NCBI RefSeq assembly: GCF_024171785.1
Contig: NZ_JAMTCK010000022.1
Span: 21,883-85,882 of the forward strand
Direction: 5' to 3'
Length of the DNA: 64,000 bases
Source of the DNA: Goodfellowiella coeruleoviolacea
GTDB lineage: Bacteria > Actinomycetota > Actinomycetes > Mycobacteriales > Pseudonocardiaceae
The notes under the pieces were generated by a model that saw nothing but the letters and a program-made list of their open reading frames with translations, had not been told where the DNA came from and did no database searches. Positions within the stretch are counted from its first letter, which is position 1; each line of letters begins with the position of its first letter. Shown piece after piece: positions 36,045-46,065 of the stretch. The translations under genes and the position numbers were made by a program.

Positions 36045-37643
36045 TCAGTCGAACAGGATGGTGCGCACGGTGTGCGCGCCGACCGACGCGCCGATCGGCT
36101 CCAGCACGGCGGCGTCCACCGGCCGGTCCACCCGCAGCAGCATGACCGCGTCCGAGCCGACCTTGGTCTGGCTGATCTGCGCGGCCTCGATGTTCACGCC
36201 CGCCTCGCCGAGCAGCGTGCCGACCGTGCCCATCACGCCGGGGCGGTCCCGGTACTCCAGCAGCAGCACGCTGCCCTCGGCGCGCAGGTCGAAGTGCCGG
36301 CCGTTGATCTCGACCAGCTTCTCCACCTGGTCCAGACCGGTGAGCGTGCCGGACACGCGCTGCACGCTGCCGTCGGCCTGCACCGCGCGCACCGTCACCA
36401 GGCTGCGGTGGTTGGCGCTCTCCGACTCCTTGACCAGGTTCACGGCCACCCCGCGCTCCTCGGCCAGCCGCGGCGCGTTCACGAAGGTGACCTGGTCCTC
36501 GACAATGCCGGAGAACACCCCGCGCAGCGCGGCCAGCGGCAGCACGGTCACGTCCTCATTGGACAGTTCGCCGCGGACCTCGACGGTGACCGAGGCGGGC
36601 AGCTTGTTGGTCAGCGCGGCCAGCACCGTGCCGAGCTTCTGCACCAGCGGCAGGTAGGGCCGCACCTCCTCGCCGACCACGCCACCGCTCTGCACGTTGA
36701 CCGCGTCGGGCACGAAGTCGCCGCGCAGCGCGAGCAGCACCGACTCGGCCACGTCCGTGCCGGCCCGGTCCTGCGCCTCGGCCGTTGACGCGCCCAGGTG
36801 CGGGGTGACCACCACGTTGGGCAGCTCGAACAGCGGGCTGGAGGTGGTGGGCTCGGCCTCGAACACGTCCACGCCGGCACCGCCGACCCGCCCCTCGCGC
36901 ACCGCCTCGGCCAGCGCGCTCTCGTCGATCAGGCCACCGCGCGCGGCGTTGACGATCAGCACCCCCTGCTTGACCTTGGCCAGCTGCTCGGCGCCGATCA
37001 GGCCCTTGGTCTCCGGCGTCTTGGGCAGGTGGATGGAGATCGCGTCGGCGCGCTCCAGCAGCTCGTCCAGGCTGACCAGCTCGATGCCCAACTGGGCGGC
37101 GCGGGCCGGGGCCACGTAGGGGTCGTAGGCGATCAGCTTGGCGCCGAACGCGGCCAACCGGGTGGCGACCAGCTGGCCGATCTTGCCGAGGCCGACCACG
37201 CCCACGGTCTTGCCGTTGATCTCCACACCGGTGAAGGCGCTGCGCTTCCACTCGCCGGCGCGCAGGCTGGCGTCGGCCGCCGGCACCCGCCTGGCCACGG
37301 CCAGCAACAGGGCGATGGCGTGCTCCGCCGCCGAGACGATGTTGGACGTGGGGGCGTTGACCACCATGACGCCGCGCTGGGTGGCGGCCGGCACCTCGAC
37401 GTTGTCCAGACCGACCCCGGCGCGGGCCACCACCTTCAGCCGGTTGCCGGCGTTGAGGACCTCGGCGTCCACTTTGGTCGCGGAACGCACCAGCAGGGCG
37501 TCGGCCTCGGCGACGGCGGCCAGCAGCGCGGGCCGGTCGGTGCCGTCGACATGGCGGATCTCAACCTCGTCGCCAAGGACGTCCAGCACGGAAGAGGCCA
37601 GCTTTTCAGCGATGAGAACGACGGGTCGGCTGGGGTTGGTCAC
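36045..37643 (-). CDS. serA: D-3-phosphoglycerate dehydrogenase
   Basis: 532 residues, the long SerA form found in mycobacteria. Nucleotide-binding domain with VGVVGLGKIGQLVATRLAAF, catalytic Arg/Glu/His region (NAARGGLIDESALAEA, VVVTPHLGASTAEAQDRAG), then the intervening ASB domain (about 315-450) and a C-terminal ACT domain (LLEYRDRPGVMGTVGTLLGE) that senses serine. First step of serine synthesis. GTG at 37643 with GGGAGC upstream; a TACAAT -10 lies 184 bp upstream, leaving a long leader. Confidence 0.97.
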   Translation of the reverse strand: MTNPSRPVVLIAEKLASSVLDVLGDEVEIRHVDGTDRPALLAAVAEADALLVRSATKVDAEVLNAGNRLKVVARAGVGLDNVEVPAATQRGVMVVNAPTSNIVSAAEHAIALLLAVARRVPAADASLRAGEWKRSAFTGVEINGKTVGVVGLGKIGQLVATRLAAFGAKLIAYDPYVAPARAAQLGIELVSLDELLERADAISIHLPKTPETKGLIGAEQLAKVKQGVLIVNAARGGLIDESALAEAVREGRVGGAGVDVFEAEPTTSSPLFELPNVVVTPHLGASTAEAQDRAGTDVAESVLLALRGDFVPDAVNVQSGGVVGEEVRPYLPLVQKLGTVLAALTNKLPASVTVEVRGELSNEDVTVLPLAALRGVFSGIVEDQVTFVNAPRLAEERGVAVNLVKESESANHRSLVTVRAVQADGSVQRVSGTLTGLDQVEKLVEINGRHFDLRAEGSVLLLEYRDRPGVMGTVGTLLGEAGVNIEAAQISQTKVGSDAVMLLRVDRPVDAAVLEPIGASVGAHTVRTILFD

Positions 37644-38213
37644 AGGGTGCTCCCAGAATCGGTGGACGTCTGGCGAGCGCGGGCCGGTAGGAGGCTGGAA
37701 CCTCGGTGGAGATCGTGTCCGGCTGCCGTCGAACGTTCCCGTCCCGTTGGCTCGTGGACCCGGACCCGTGGCCCTAGTTCGTGGACCCGCGCCAGCCGGT
37801 CACGGCGCTGTGCCCGGACCACGCGGATTGTAGCCGTGGTTTGTGAACGCATTCTCAAAAGGGTGGTACGGATAACGGCACCGGAGTCGCGGACAACGAC
37901 GCGGTGATCCACTCAGGACGAGCGCTACCGGAAATACTCGACGTTGTCACGCTTTCCAGTGAAAAGCTTCGCGCGAAACGCCTGAGTGCCGAGTGGGCGG
38001 CCGGGCCGCGGTCGCCCACACCCGCGTGCTGCCCCGGCCCCGGCCGCGCTCGTCAGTGCGACCAGGGCCGGTCCGGTTCGTGGCGTTCGGTGCTGTTCTT
38101 CGCCTTCTGCGCGCCGTTGGGCGCGGTTCTGGCCGATCGCCATTGCGGCGGCGGGAATCAACCCGGGGCACCGACCGCACCACGGGGAAAAGCGGCCGTT
38201 CGAACTGGTGGGA
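37644..38213. other. serA leader and downstream flank of the DUF397 gene
   Basis: 570 bp. A TACAAT hexamer (minus strand, 37827-37832) is the best serA -10, so the serA mRNA would carry a leader of about 175 nt. This leader is open in one frame (37640-37912) and its stop overlaps the serA GTG. The rest (37913-38213) shows nothing recognisable. Confidence 0.5.
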
Positions 38214-38483
38214 TCACCAGGGTTCGTCGAACTCGCCGTCCTTGGCGCCCGCGATGAACGCGTCCCACTCGGCCGGCGTGAACACCAGCACCGGCCCCTC
38301 GGGGTGGGCCGAGTTGCGCATGGCCACATAGGTGACGCCGTCGGTGTGCGGCACGAAGGCCACCTCGACGTGCTCGCCATCGGGGTCGCTGCTGTCGTCA
38401 CCGCGCTGCCACTCGGCGTTGGTCAGGTCGAGCTTGCCCCGAACCTCTGCCTTGTCGTCGTAGATGGGCGCGCTGTCAGTCAT
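38214..38483 (-). CDS. DUF397 domain protein, orphan
   Basis: 89 residues from ATG at 38483 (AAGGGGGT 4 nt upstream). A textbook DUF397: LDLTNAEWQRGDDSSDPDGE, HVEVAFVPHTDGVTYVAMRN and SAHPEGPVLVFTPAEWDAFI. Unlike the DUF397 gene at 25.6 kb, no XRE/DUF5753 partner is adjacent, and the N-terminal motif is not duplicated. It may pair with an XRE protein encoded elsewhere. Confidence 0.9.
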   Translation of the reverse strand: MTDSAPIYDDKAEVRGKLDLTNAEWQRGDDSSDPDGEHVEVAFVPHTDGVTYVAMRNSAHPEGPVLVFTPAEWDAFIAGAKDGEFDEPW

Positions 38484-38641
38484 GTTGACCCCCTTGTTCC
38501 GACGTGATCGCATCCGGTGACCACCCGGTCACCGCCGCGTGCACGGTATACGGCCGGGCCGGCGCCAACGCCCGGCGGGGCGACACCGACCGCTGCCGTG
38601 GCGCGGCGCGCGCGGGAGCGAACGGTGTTCACCGACCGCAC

Positions 38642-38774
38642 CCCATCCCCCACCCTCTCCGGGGGGCGTCCCCTGGACCAGCCTATTCCGCCACCCCCGC
38701 CCACACCGCCCCGCCGGCGGAGCCGGTGGACAACCACAGCGGGTGTGGACAACTCCATCCACGATCGGGTGATC
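38642..38774. repeat. Dispersed intergenic element A, copy 1 (paired DnaA-box-like sites)
   Basis: Order of blocks: CCCCCACCCT, GGGGGGCG, the hairpin GTCC-CCT-GGAC (38668-38678), CCAGCCTA (38678-38685), GGTGGACAA (38725-38733), TGTGGACAA (38744-38752) and CGATCGGGTGAT (38762-38773). Copy 2 at 54961-55092 keeps the same order and spacing. TGTGGACAA is the complement of TTGTCCACA, the actinobacterial DnaA box. Confidence 0.75.
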
Positions 38775-38820
38775 TTGGGCTGAATCAGTCAAATCTGTGC
38801 TACAGCACCCGGAACCGAGC

Positions 38821-38872
38821 CGGGGCCGGGCCCGGCCGGTTCCGGTGGGAATCCGACTCGGGCCCGGCCCCG
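38821..38872 (-). terminator. Terminator of the ilvBNC operon
   Basis: CGGGGCCGGGCCCG (38821-38834) pairs with CGGGCCCGGCCCCG (38859-38872), a perfect 14-bp stem 19 bp after the ilvC stop. Confidence 0.75.
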
Positions 38873-38891
38873 GGCCGCGCTGGGATCGTGC

Positions 38892-39965
<1,074 letters not shown>

Positions 39966-39997
39966 TCAAGCGCAGGGGTTCAGCGCGTGCCGGCCGC

Positions 39998-40504
39998 TCA
40001 ACGCACCGCGGTGGCGGTGATCGAGCGCGCTCCCCGGCCGATGGCGACCATTCCGGATTGGACGATCTCCCGCAGACCGTACGGCTCCAGCATCCGCAAC
40101 AGCGCATCGAGCTTGTCGGATGTGCCCGTCGCCTCAATGGTGACCGCCTCGGGTGAGACGTCCACCACCTTGGCGCGGAACAGCTGCACGGTTTCCAGCA
40201 CCTGGCTGCGCACGGTCGCGTCGGCCCGAACCTTAACCAGCAGCAGCTGGCGCTGCACCGCCGCGGCCGGTTCCAGCTCGACGATCTTGATGATGTTGAC
40301 CAGCTTGTTCAGCTGCTTGGTCACCTGCTCCAGGGGCAGTTCCTCGACCGAGACCACGATGGTCATCCGGGAGATGTCCGGGTGCTCGGTCCGCCCGACC
40401 GCGAGCGACTCGATGTTGAAGCCGCGCCGGGAGAACAGGCCGGCGACCCGGGCGAGCACACCGGGCTTGTCCTCCACCAGCACGCTCAGGGTGTGCCTAC
40501 TCAT
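39998..40504 (-). CDS. ilvN: Acetolactate synthase small (regulatory) subunit
   Basis: 168 residues from ATG at 40504. N-terminal ACT domain HTLSVLVEDKPGVLARVAGL (valine-binding feedback site) with FSRRGFNIESLAVGRTEHPD, and C-terminal ALS_ss domain RQLLLVKVRADATVRSQVLE ... FRAKVVDVSPEAVTIEATGT. It stimulates IlvB and confers valine inhibition. It is 65 bp downstream of ilvB and 65 bp upstream of ilvC. Confidence 0.97.
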   Translation of the reverse strand: MSRHTLSVLVEDKPGVLARVAGLFSRRGFNIESLAVGRTEHPDISRMTIVVSVEELPLEQVTKQLNKLVNIIKIVELEPAAAVQRQLLLVKVRADATVRSQVLETVQLFRAKVVDVSPEAVTIEATGTSDKLDALLRMLEPYGLREIVQSGMVAIGRGARSITATAVR

Positions 40505-40569
40505 GTCGTGTCGTTCCTCACCGTCGCGATCCTCGTGCACCCGGCCGAGTGCGCCCGGCCGCCGCGGAC

Positions 40570-42420
40570 TCACACATCGTCTTCCTCGAACAGCGGGCGA
40601 ATGCCCCTGGCGGCCATGATCTGGTCGTTGCCGGCGCCGGCCGCGACCATCGGCCAGACCTGCGCGTCCTTGCCGACCACGAAGTCGATCACCACCGGGC
40701 GGTCGTTGATCTCCATCGCGGCGCGGATGGTCTCGTCCACGCTCTCCCGTGACTCGCAGCGCAGCCCGGCGCAGCCCAGCGCCTCGGCGAGCAGCTTGAA
40801 GTCGGGGATGCGGTGCTTGTGCGTGCCCAGGTCGGTGTTGGAGTAGCGCTCCTCGTAGAACAGGGTCTGCCACTGGCGGACCATGCCCAGGTTGCCGTTG
40901 TTGATCACGGCGACCTTGATCGGCAACCCCTCGATGGCGCAGGTGGCCAGTTCCTGGTTGGTCATCTGGAAGCAGCCGTCGCCGTCGATGGCCCAGACCT
41001 GCCGGTCCGGCCGACCGGCCTTGGCGCCCATGGCCGCGGGCACGGCGAAGCCCATGGTGCCGAGGCCACCGGAGTTGATCCAGGTCCCCGGGTGCTCGTA
41101 GGAGATGAACTGCGCGGCCCACATCTGGTGCTGGCCGACGCCCGCCGTGTAGATCGCCTCGGGCCCGACCAGCTTGCCGATCCGCTCGATCACGTACTGC
41201 GGGGACAGCGTGCCGTCGGCCGGCCAGTCGTAGCCCAGCGGGAAGGTCTGCCGCCACTGGTCGACCTGCTGCCACCAGGGCCCCAGATCGGGCTGGTCCG
41301 CCTCGGCCTGGCGCTCGGCCCGGACCGCGTCGATCAGCTCGCCGATGATCTCCTTGCAGTCGCCCACGATCGGCACGTCCGCGCGCCGGTTCTTGGAGAT
41401 CTCCGCCGGGTCGATGTCGGCGTGCACCACGGCGGCGTCCGGCGCGAACGAGGACAGCTGGCCGGTCACCCGGTCGTCGAAGCGCGCGCCCAGCGCGACC
41501 AGCAGGTCGGCCCGTTGCATGGCGGCCACGGCCGCGACCGAACCGTGCATGCCGGGCATGCCCAGGTGCTGGCGGTGCGAGTCGGGGAAGGCCCCGCGCG
41601 CCATCAGCGTGGTCACCACCGGGATGTTGGTCAGCTCGGCCAGTTCCAGCAGTTCGGCCGAGGCGCCGGCCTTGATCACGCCACCGCCGACGTAGAGGAC
41701 CGGTCGACGCGCCCTGGCGATGAGCTTGGCCGCCTCCCTGACCTGCTTGCCGTGCGGCCTGGTGGTCGGCCGGTAGCCGGGCAGCCGCAGCTCCGGCGGC
41801 CAGGAGAAGGTGGTCATCTCCTGGAGCACGTCCTTGGGGATGTCCACCAGCACCGGGCCGGGACGGCCGGTCGAGGCCAGGTGGAACGCCTCGGCGATCG
41901 CCCTCGGGATCTCGGCCGGGTCGGTGACCAGGACGTTGTGCTTGGTGACCGGCATGGTGATGCCGCAGATGTCGGCTTCCTGGAACGCGTCCGTGCCGAT
42001 CAGCGACCGGCTCTGCTGGCCGGTGATGGCCACCACGGGCACCGAGTCCATGTTGGCGTCGGCCAGCGGGGTCACCAGGTTGGTCGCGCCCGGACCCGAG
42101 GTGGCCATGCACACCCCGACCTTGCCGGTGGCCTGGGCGTAGCCGGTGGCCGCGTGACCGGCGCCCTGCTCGTGCCTGACCAGTACGTGACGAACCTTGG
42201 TCGAGTCCAGCAGCGGGTCGTAGGCGGGCAGGATGGTGCCGCCGGGAATGCCGAAGACCACCTCGCAGCCGACCGCTTCGAGCGAGCGGACGAGCGACTG
42301 GGCGCCGGTGACGCGCACCGGAGCCCCGCCGGGTGGGGCGGGCTTGGGTCGAACACCCTGCGGTGGAGGCTGCGGTTTGCCAGGCACCGGGGCTTGCTGT
42401 CGCGGGGTCGCGCTGGTCAT
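40570..42420 (-). CDS. ilvB: Acetolactate synthase large (catalytic) subunit
   Basis: 616 residues from ATG at 42420. TPP- and FAD-dependent [24 protein letters not shown] (about 62-81), the catalytic glutamate in [40 protein letters not shown], and the TPP motif [20 protein letters not shown] ending with NN. A 45-residue Pro/Gln-rich N-terminus precedes the core. GAGGC lies 8 nt upstream; an in-frame ATG at 42459 sits on the attenuator T-run and is unlikely. Transcription is controlled by the upstream leader peptide and attenuator. Confidence 0.97.
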   Translation of the reverse strand: MTSATPRQQAPVPGKPQPPPQGVRPKPAPPGGAPVRVTGAQSLVRSLEAVGCEVVFGIPGGTILPAYDPLLDSTKVRHVLVRHEQGAGHAATGYAQATGKVGVCMATSGPGATNLVTPLADANMDSVPVVAITGQQSRSLIGTDAFQEADICGITMPVTKHNVLVTDPAEIPRAIAEAFHLASTGRPGPVLVDIPKDVLQEMTTFSWPPELRLPGYRPTTRPHGKQVREAAKLIARARRPVLYVGGGVIKAGASAELLELAELTNIPVVTTLMARGAFPDSHRQHLGMPGMHGSVAAVAAMQRADLLVALGARFDDRVTGQLSSFAPDAAVVHADIDPAEISKNRRADVPIVGDCKEIIGELIDAVRAERQAEADQPDLGPWWQQVDQWRQTFPLGYDWPADGTLSPQYVIERIGKLVGPEAIYTAGVGQHQMWAAQFISYEHPGTWINSGGLGTMGFAVPAAMGAKAGRPDRQVWAIDGDGCFQMTNQELATCAIEGLPIKVAVINNGNLGMVRQWQTLFYEERYSNTDLGTHKHRIPDFKLLAEALGCAGLRCESRESVDETIRAAMEINDRPVVIDFVVGKDAQVWPMVAAGAGNDQIMAARGIRPLFEEDDV

Positions 42421-42460
42421 CGGGTCTGCCTCGTGGGTCGGTTGGCGGTGGACGGGCATG

Positions 42461-42501
42461 AAAAAACCCTCGCCGACCAGGACTACTGGTCGCACGAGGG
42501 T
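42461..42501 (-). terminator. Attenuator terminator of the ilvBNC operon
   Basis: Minus strand: ACCCTCG and CGAGGGT outer arms, CGACCAG and CTGGTCG inner arms (14 paired bases, loop TAGTC), followed by a run of six T (42461-42466, partly in the stem). A true rho-independent terminator in a leader. Confidence 0.92.
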
Positions 42502-42525
42502 CGCGCGTCGACGCAGCGGTACTGC

Positions 42526-42573
42526 CTAGGCGTCGACGCGCCTGGGAAGTACGAGTACGAGAGAACGCTGCAT
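42526..42573 (-). CDS. ilvL: Branched-chain leader peptide of ilvBNC
   Basis: ATG at 42573, 15 codons reading MQRSLVLVLPRRVDA and a TAG at 42526. The LVLVL run of three leucines and two valines is the control region. The palindrome CGCGTCGACG spans the end of the leader frame and recurs 20 bp later (GCGTCGACGC), giving the alternative pre-terminator fold, after which the terminator at 42461-42501 follows. This is the usual arrangement for ribosome-mediated attenuation, as known for ilvBNC in Corynebacterium. Confidence 0.9.
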   Translation of the reverse strand: MQRSLVLVLPRRVDA

Positions 42574-42580
42574 GCCACGG

Positions 42581-42610
42581 ACGGTAGCGGTTGGCTGGAT
42601 CGCGGGTCAA
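42581..42610 (-). promoter_or_regulatory. ilvBNC promoter (leaderless leader peptide)
   Basis: TTGACC (42605-42610) and TACCGT (42581-42586) on the minus strand are 18 bp apart; the leader ATG begins 7 nt after the -10, so the leader peptide is probably translated from the first base. Confidence 0.7.
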
Positions 42611-42768
42611 CTCTGCGGGACAGTGATTCCGCATACTGGACACGACCGGGTGACACGAGGGGCCCGACCGGGCAGTGCCGCGCCGGCCTCGGTGGCGGTC
42701 GGCCACGCTGTGTTGGCCGGCGGTGGGCCGGCATCGACCCTGGCCCCGTCTGGTGCGACCATGGCCAG

Positions 42769-43371
42769 GTGAGCACGTCGAGCACCCGGCCCAACGCCGA
42801 CGAGAAGGACCCCACCACCCGGCCGGTCGGCCAGGTCGACGGGGCTGAGGCTGACCACGCCGAGCCGACCGCGCCGGCCGTGCCCTCGCGCATGGTCTTC
42901 CAGATCCCCCGCACCGCCCTGCTAGCCATCGCCTTCCTGGCGTTCTGCGCCTCGCCGGTGGCGCTGGGCGCGCCCTGGCTGTGGCTGATCTACCTGGTCC
43001 CGCTCGCCCTGGTGGTGTGGGTGGTGCGGACCAGGACGGTGGTGACCGCCGACCGGCTGGTGATCAGGACGCTGTTCGGCCGGCGCGAACTGGCCTGGTC
43101 CGACGTGCGGTCGCTGCGCCTGGCCGAGCGCACCTGGGTGCGCGCGGTGCTGGGCGACGACACCGAGCTGACCCTGCACGGCGTCCGGCCACGCCACCTG
43201 TTCCTGCTCTCGGCGATCACCGCCGGCCGCATCGCCGACCCCACTGCACCCAACTCCACTGCACCCAACCCCAGTGCGCCCTCGGCCGCCGGCGCACCGG
43301 CCGCGTCCGACGCGCCGGAGGCGACCACCCGGACGGACGAAGCCGACGCCGACACCTCCGCTGACTCGTAA
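42769..43371 (+). CDS. PH-domain (bPH2-like) membrane protein, Cfp6-like
   Basis: 200 residues from GTG at 42769. A disordered N-terminus (about 40), two hydrophobic segments (LLAIAFLAFCASPVALGAPW and LWLIYLVPLALVVWVV, about 48-82), then the bacterial PH-like domain RTRTVVTADRLVIRTLFGRR and ELAWSDVRSLRLAERTWVRA with the usual T-LFG-R-x-x-WSDV pattern. The tail is Pro/Ala/Thr-rich. The orthologous position next to ilvB in mycobacteria carries cfp6 (Rv3004). Function unknown. Confidence 0.85.
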   Translation: MSTSSTRPNADEKDPTTRPVGQVDGAEADHAEPTAPAVPSRMVFQIPRTALLAIAFLAFCASPVALGAPWLWLIYLVPLALVVWVVRTRTVVTADRLVIRTLFGRRELAWSDVRSLRLAERTWVRAVLGDDTELTLHGVRPRHLFLLSAITAGRIADPTAPNSTAPNPSAPSAAGAPAASDAPEATTRTDEADADTSADS

Positions 43372-43381
43372 GGTTGCGGAT

Positions 43382-43954
<573 letters not shown>

Positions 43955-44110
43955 CCCCGGGACGTGACCACTGCTGGTAACGGGCGGGAAACACACCGCT
44001 GCGGAGTAGCCTCGGGGGCACCGCCGCTGTCACCGGGCGCCCACCGGCGTCTCCTGATGTACCCGAGCCGGCCTGTCGCCGGCCACCACACCTGCTGATC
44101 TGGAGGAGCA

Positions 44111-45955
44111 GTGCCTCAGCTCCGCTCCCGCACCACCACCCACGGCCGCAACGCGGCCGGCGCGCGTGCCTTGTGGCGGGCTACCGGGATGACCGACAAC
44201 GACTTCGGCAAGCCGATCGTGGCGATCGCCAACTCCTACACCCAGTTCGTCCCCGGCCACGTCCACCTTCGTGACCTGGGCGAACTCGTGGCGGGGGCGG
44301 TGCGCGAAGCCGGCGGCGTGCCCCGGGAGTTCCACACCATCGCGGTGGACGACGGGATCGCCATGGGACACAGCGGCATGCTGTACTCCCTGCCCTCCCG
44401 GGAGATCATCGCCGACTCGGTCGAGTACATGGTGAACGCGCACCAGGCCGACGCCCTGGTCTGCATCTCCAACTGCGACAAGATCACCCCGGGCATGCTC
44501 AACGCGGCCATGCGGCTGAACATCCCCACGGTGTTCGTCTCCGGTGGGCCGATGGAGGCCGGCAAGGCCGTGGTGGTCAACGGCGTCGCCCACCCCTCCA
44601 GCGACCTGATCACCGCGATCTCCGCCTCGGCCAACAGCCAGGTCGACGAGGCCGGGCTGAGCCTGGTGGAGCAGTCCGCCTGCCCGACCTGCGGCTCGTG
44701 CTCGGGCATGTTCACCGCGAACTCGATGAACTGCCTGACCGAGGCGCTGGGCCTGGCCCTGCCTGGCAACGGCTCCACGCTGGCCACCCACTCCGCCCGC
44801 CGCGACCTGTTCCTGCGGGCCGGCCGGACCGTGGTGGAGCTGGCCCGGCGCTGGTACGAGCAGGACGACGAGTCCGCACTGCCCCGCTCGATCGCCAACC
44901 GCAAGGCGTTCGACAACGCCATGGCGCTGGACATGGCCATGGGCGGCTCGACCAACACCGTGCTGCACATCCTGGCCGCCGCCCAGGAGGGCGAGATCCC
45001 GTTCACCCTGGACGACATCGACGCGCTCAGCCGGCGGGTGCCCTGCCTGTCCAAGGTGTCGCCGAACTCCAACTACCACATGGAGGACGTGCACCGGGCC
45101 GGCGGCATCCCGGCCATCCTCGGTGAGCTGGACCGGGCCGGCCTGCTGCACCGCGACGTGACCTCGGTGCACACCGCCACCCTGGACGAGTGGCTGTCCA
45201 CCTGGGACATCCGCGGCGGGTCGCCGTCCGAGGAGGCCGTCGAGCTGTTCCACGCCGCACCCGGCGGCGTGCGCACCACCCAGGCGTTCTCCACCAGCAA
45301 CCGCTGGTCCAGCCTGGACACCGACGCCGAGAACGGGTGCATCCGGGACGTGGCGCACGCCTACACCGCTGACGGCGGCCTGGCCGTGCTGCGCGGCAAC
45401 CTCGCCGAGGACGGCGCGATCATCAAGGCCGCCGGCGTCGAGGAGGAGCTGTGGCACTTCCAGGGGCCGGCCCGGGTGGTGGAGAGCCAGGAACAGGCGG
45501 TGTCGGTGATCCTCAACCGGGAGATCCAGCCCGGTGAGGTGCTGGTGGTCCGCTACGAGGGCCCGGCTGGCGGCCCCGGCATGCAGGAGATGCTGCACCC
45601 CACCGCGTTCCTCAAGGGCGCCGGCCTCGGCAAGAAGTGCGCGCTGATCACCGACGGCCGGTTCTCCGGCGGTTCCTCCGGCCTGTCGGTCGGCCACATC
45701 TCTCCGGAGGCGGCCGGCGGCGGCACCATCGGCCTGGTGGAGAACGGCGACCAGATCCTGATCGACGTGCACGAGCGCAGGCTCGAACTGCTCGTCGACG
45801 AACAGGTGCTGGCCGAGCGGCGGGCCAAGATGGAGGCCAGCGAACGGCCGTGGCAGCCGGTGGACCGCAACCGCACGGTGACCGGCGCGCTGCGCGCGTA
45901 CGCGCGGATGGCCACCTCGGCCTCCACCGGCGCGGTGCGCGACCCGTCCCGCTGA
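44111..45955 (+). CDS. ilvD: Dihydroxy-acid dehydratase
   Basis: 614 residues. Fe-S dehydratase giving 2-keto acids in valine and isoleucine synthesis. Motifs: [20 protein letters not shown], the first cluster-region cysteine in [40 protein letters not shown] with the further ligands, [13 protein letters not shown] and the C-terminal [23 protein letters not shown] at 44111 has GGAGGAGCA directly upstream. Its position 6 kb from ilvBNC completes the branched-chain pathway except for IlvA and IlvE. Confidence 0.97.
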   Translation: MPQLRSRTTTHGRNAAGARALWRATGMTDNDFGKPIVAIANSYTQFVPGHVHLRDLGELVAGAVREAGGVPREFHTIAVDDGIAMGHSGMLYSLPSREIIADSVEYMVNAHQADALVCISNCDKITPGMLNAAMRLNIPTVFVSGGPMEAGKAVVVNGVAHPSSDLITAISASANSQVDEAGLSLVEQSACPTCGSCSGMFTANSMNCLTEALGLALPGNGSTLATHSARRDLFLRAGRTVVELARRWYEQDDESALPRSIANRKAFDNAMALDMAMGGSTNTVLHILAAAQEGEIPFTLDDIDALSRRVPCLSKVSPNSNYHMEDVHRAGGIPAILGELDRAGLLHRDVTSVHTATLDEWLSTWDIRGGSPSEEAVELFHAAPGGVRTTQAFSTSNRWSSLDTDAENGCIRDVAHAYTADGGLAVLRGNLAEDGAIIKAAGVEEELWHFQGPARVVESQEQAVSVILNREIQPGEVLVVRYEGPAGGPGMQEMLHPTAFLKGAGLGKKCALITDGRFSGGSSGLSVGHISPEAAGGGTIGLVENGDQILIDVHERRLELLVDEQVLAERRAKMEASERPWQPVDRNRTVTGALRAYARMATSASTGAVRDPSR

Positions 45956-46017
45956 GCGACTGGCCCGCAGCGCGACTTGCCCGCAGCACGACTGCACCGC
46001 TGAGCAGCGCGACCACT

Positions 46018-46059
46018 GGTGCGCCAACCCCGGTTCCTGGTATCCGGGGTTGGCGCACC
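46018..46059. terminator. Terminator between ilvD and doxX
   Basis: GGTGCGCCAACCCCGG (46018-46033) pairs perfectly with CCGGGGTTGGCGCACC (46044-46059), 16 bp, followed on the plus strand by GGTCTTTC. Convergent genes end on both sides. Confidence 0.85.
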
Positions 46060-46065
46060 GGTCTT

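Larger units (their letters stand above)
38484..38891. other. Intergenic region holding dispersed element A, copy 1
   Basis: 408 bp between the DUF397 gene and ilvC. It holds the DUF397 promoter zone, element A copy 1 and the ilvC terminator; no coding sequence is supported. Confidence 0.6.
42421..42768. other. ilvB leader region and divergent promoter of the PH-domain gene
   Basis: 348 bp. Contains the ilvB attenuator, leader peptide and promoter on the minus strand. Right of 42610 is the start region of the divergent PH-domain gene, in which no clear promoter was found. Confidence 0.7.

Noticed and set aside
38640..38700. 6C-type small RNA suggested by the C-rich hairpin
   Set aside because: The two C-rich loops expected for that RNA are not present.
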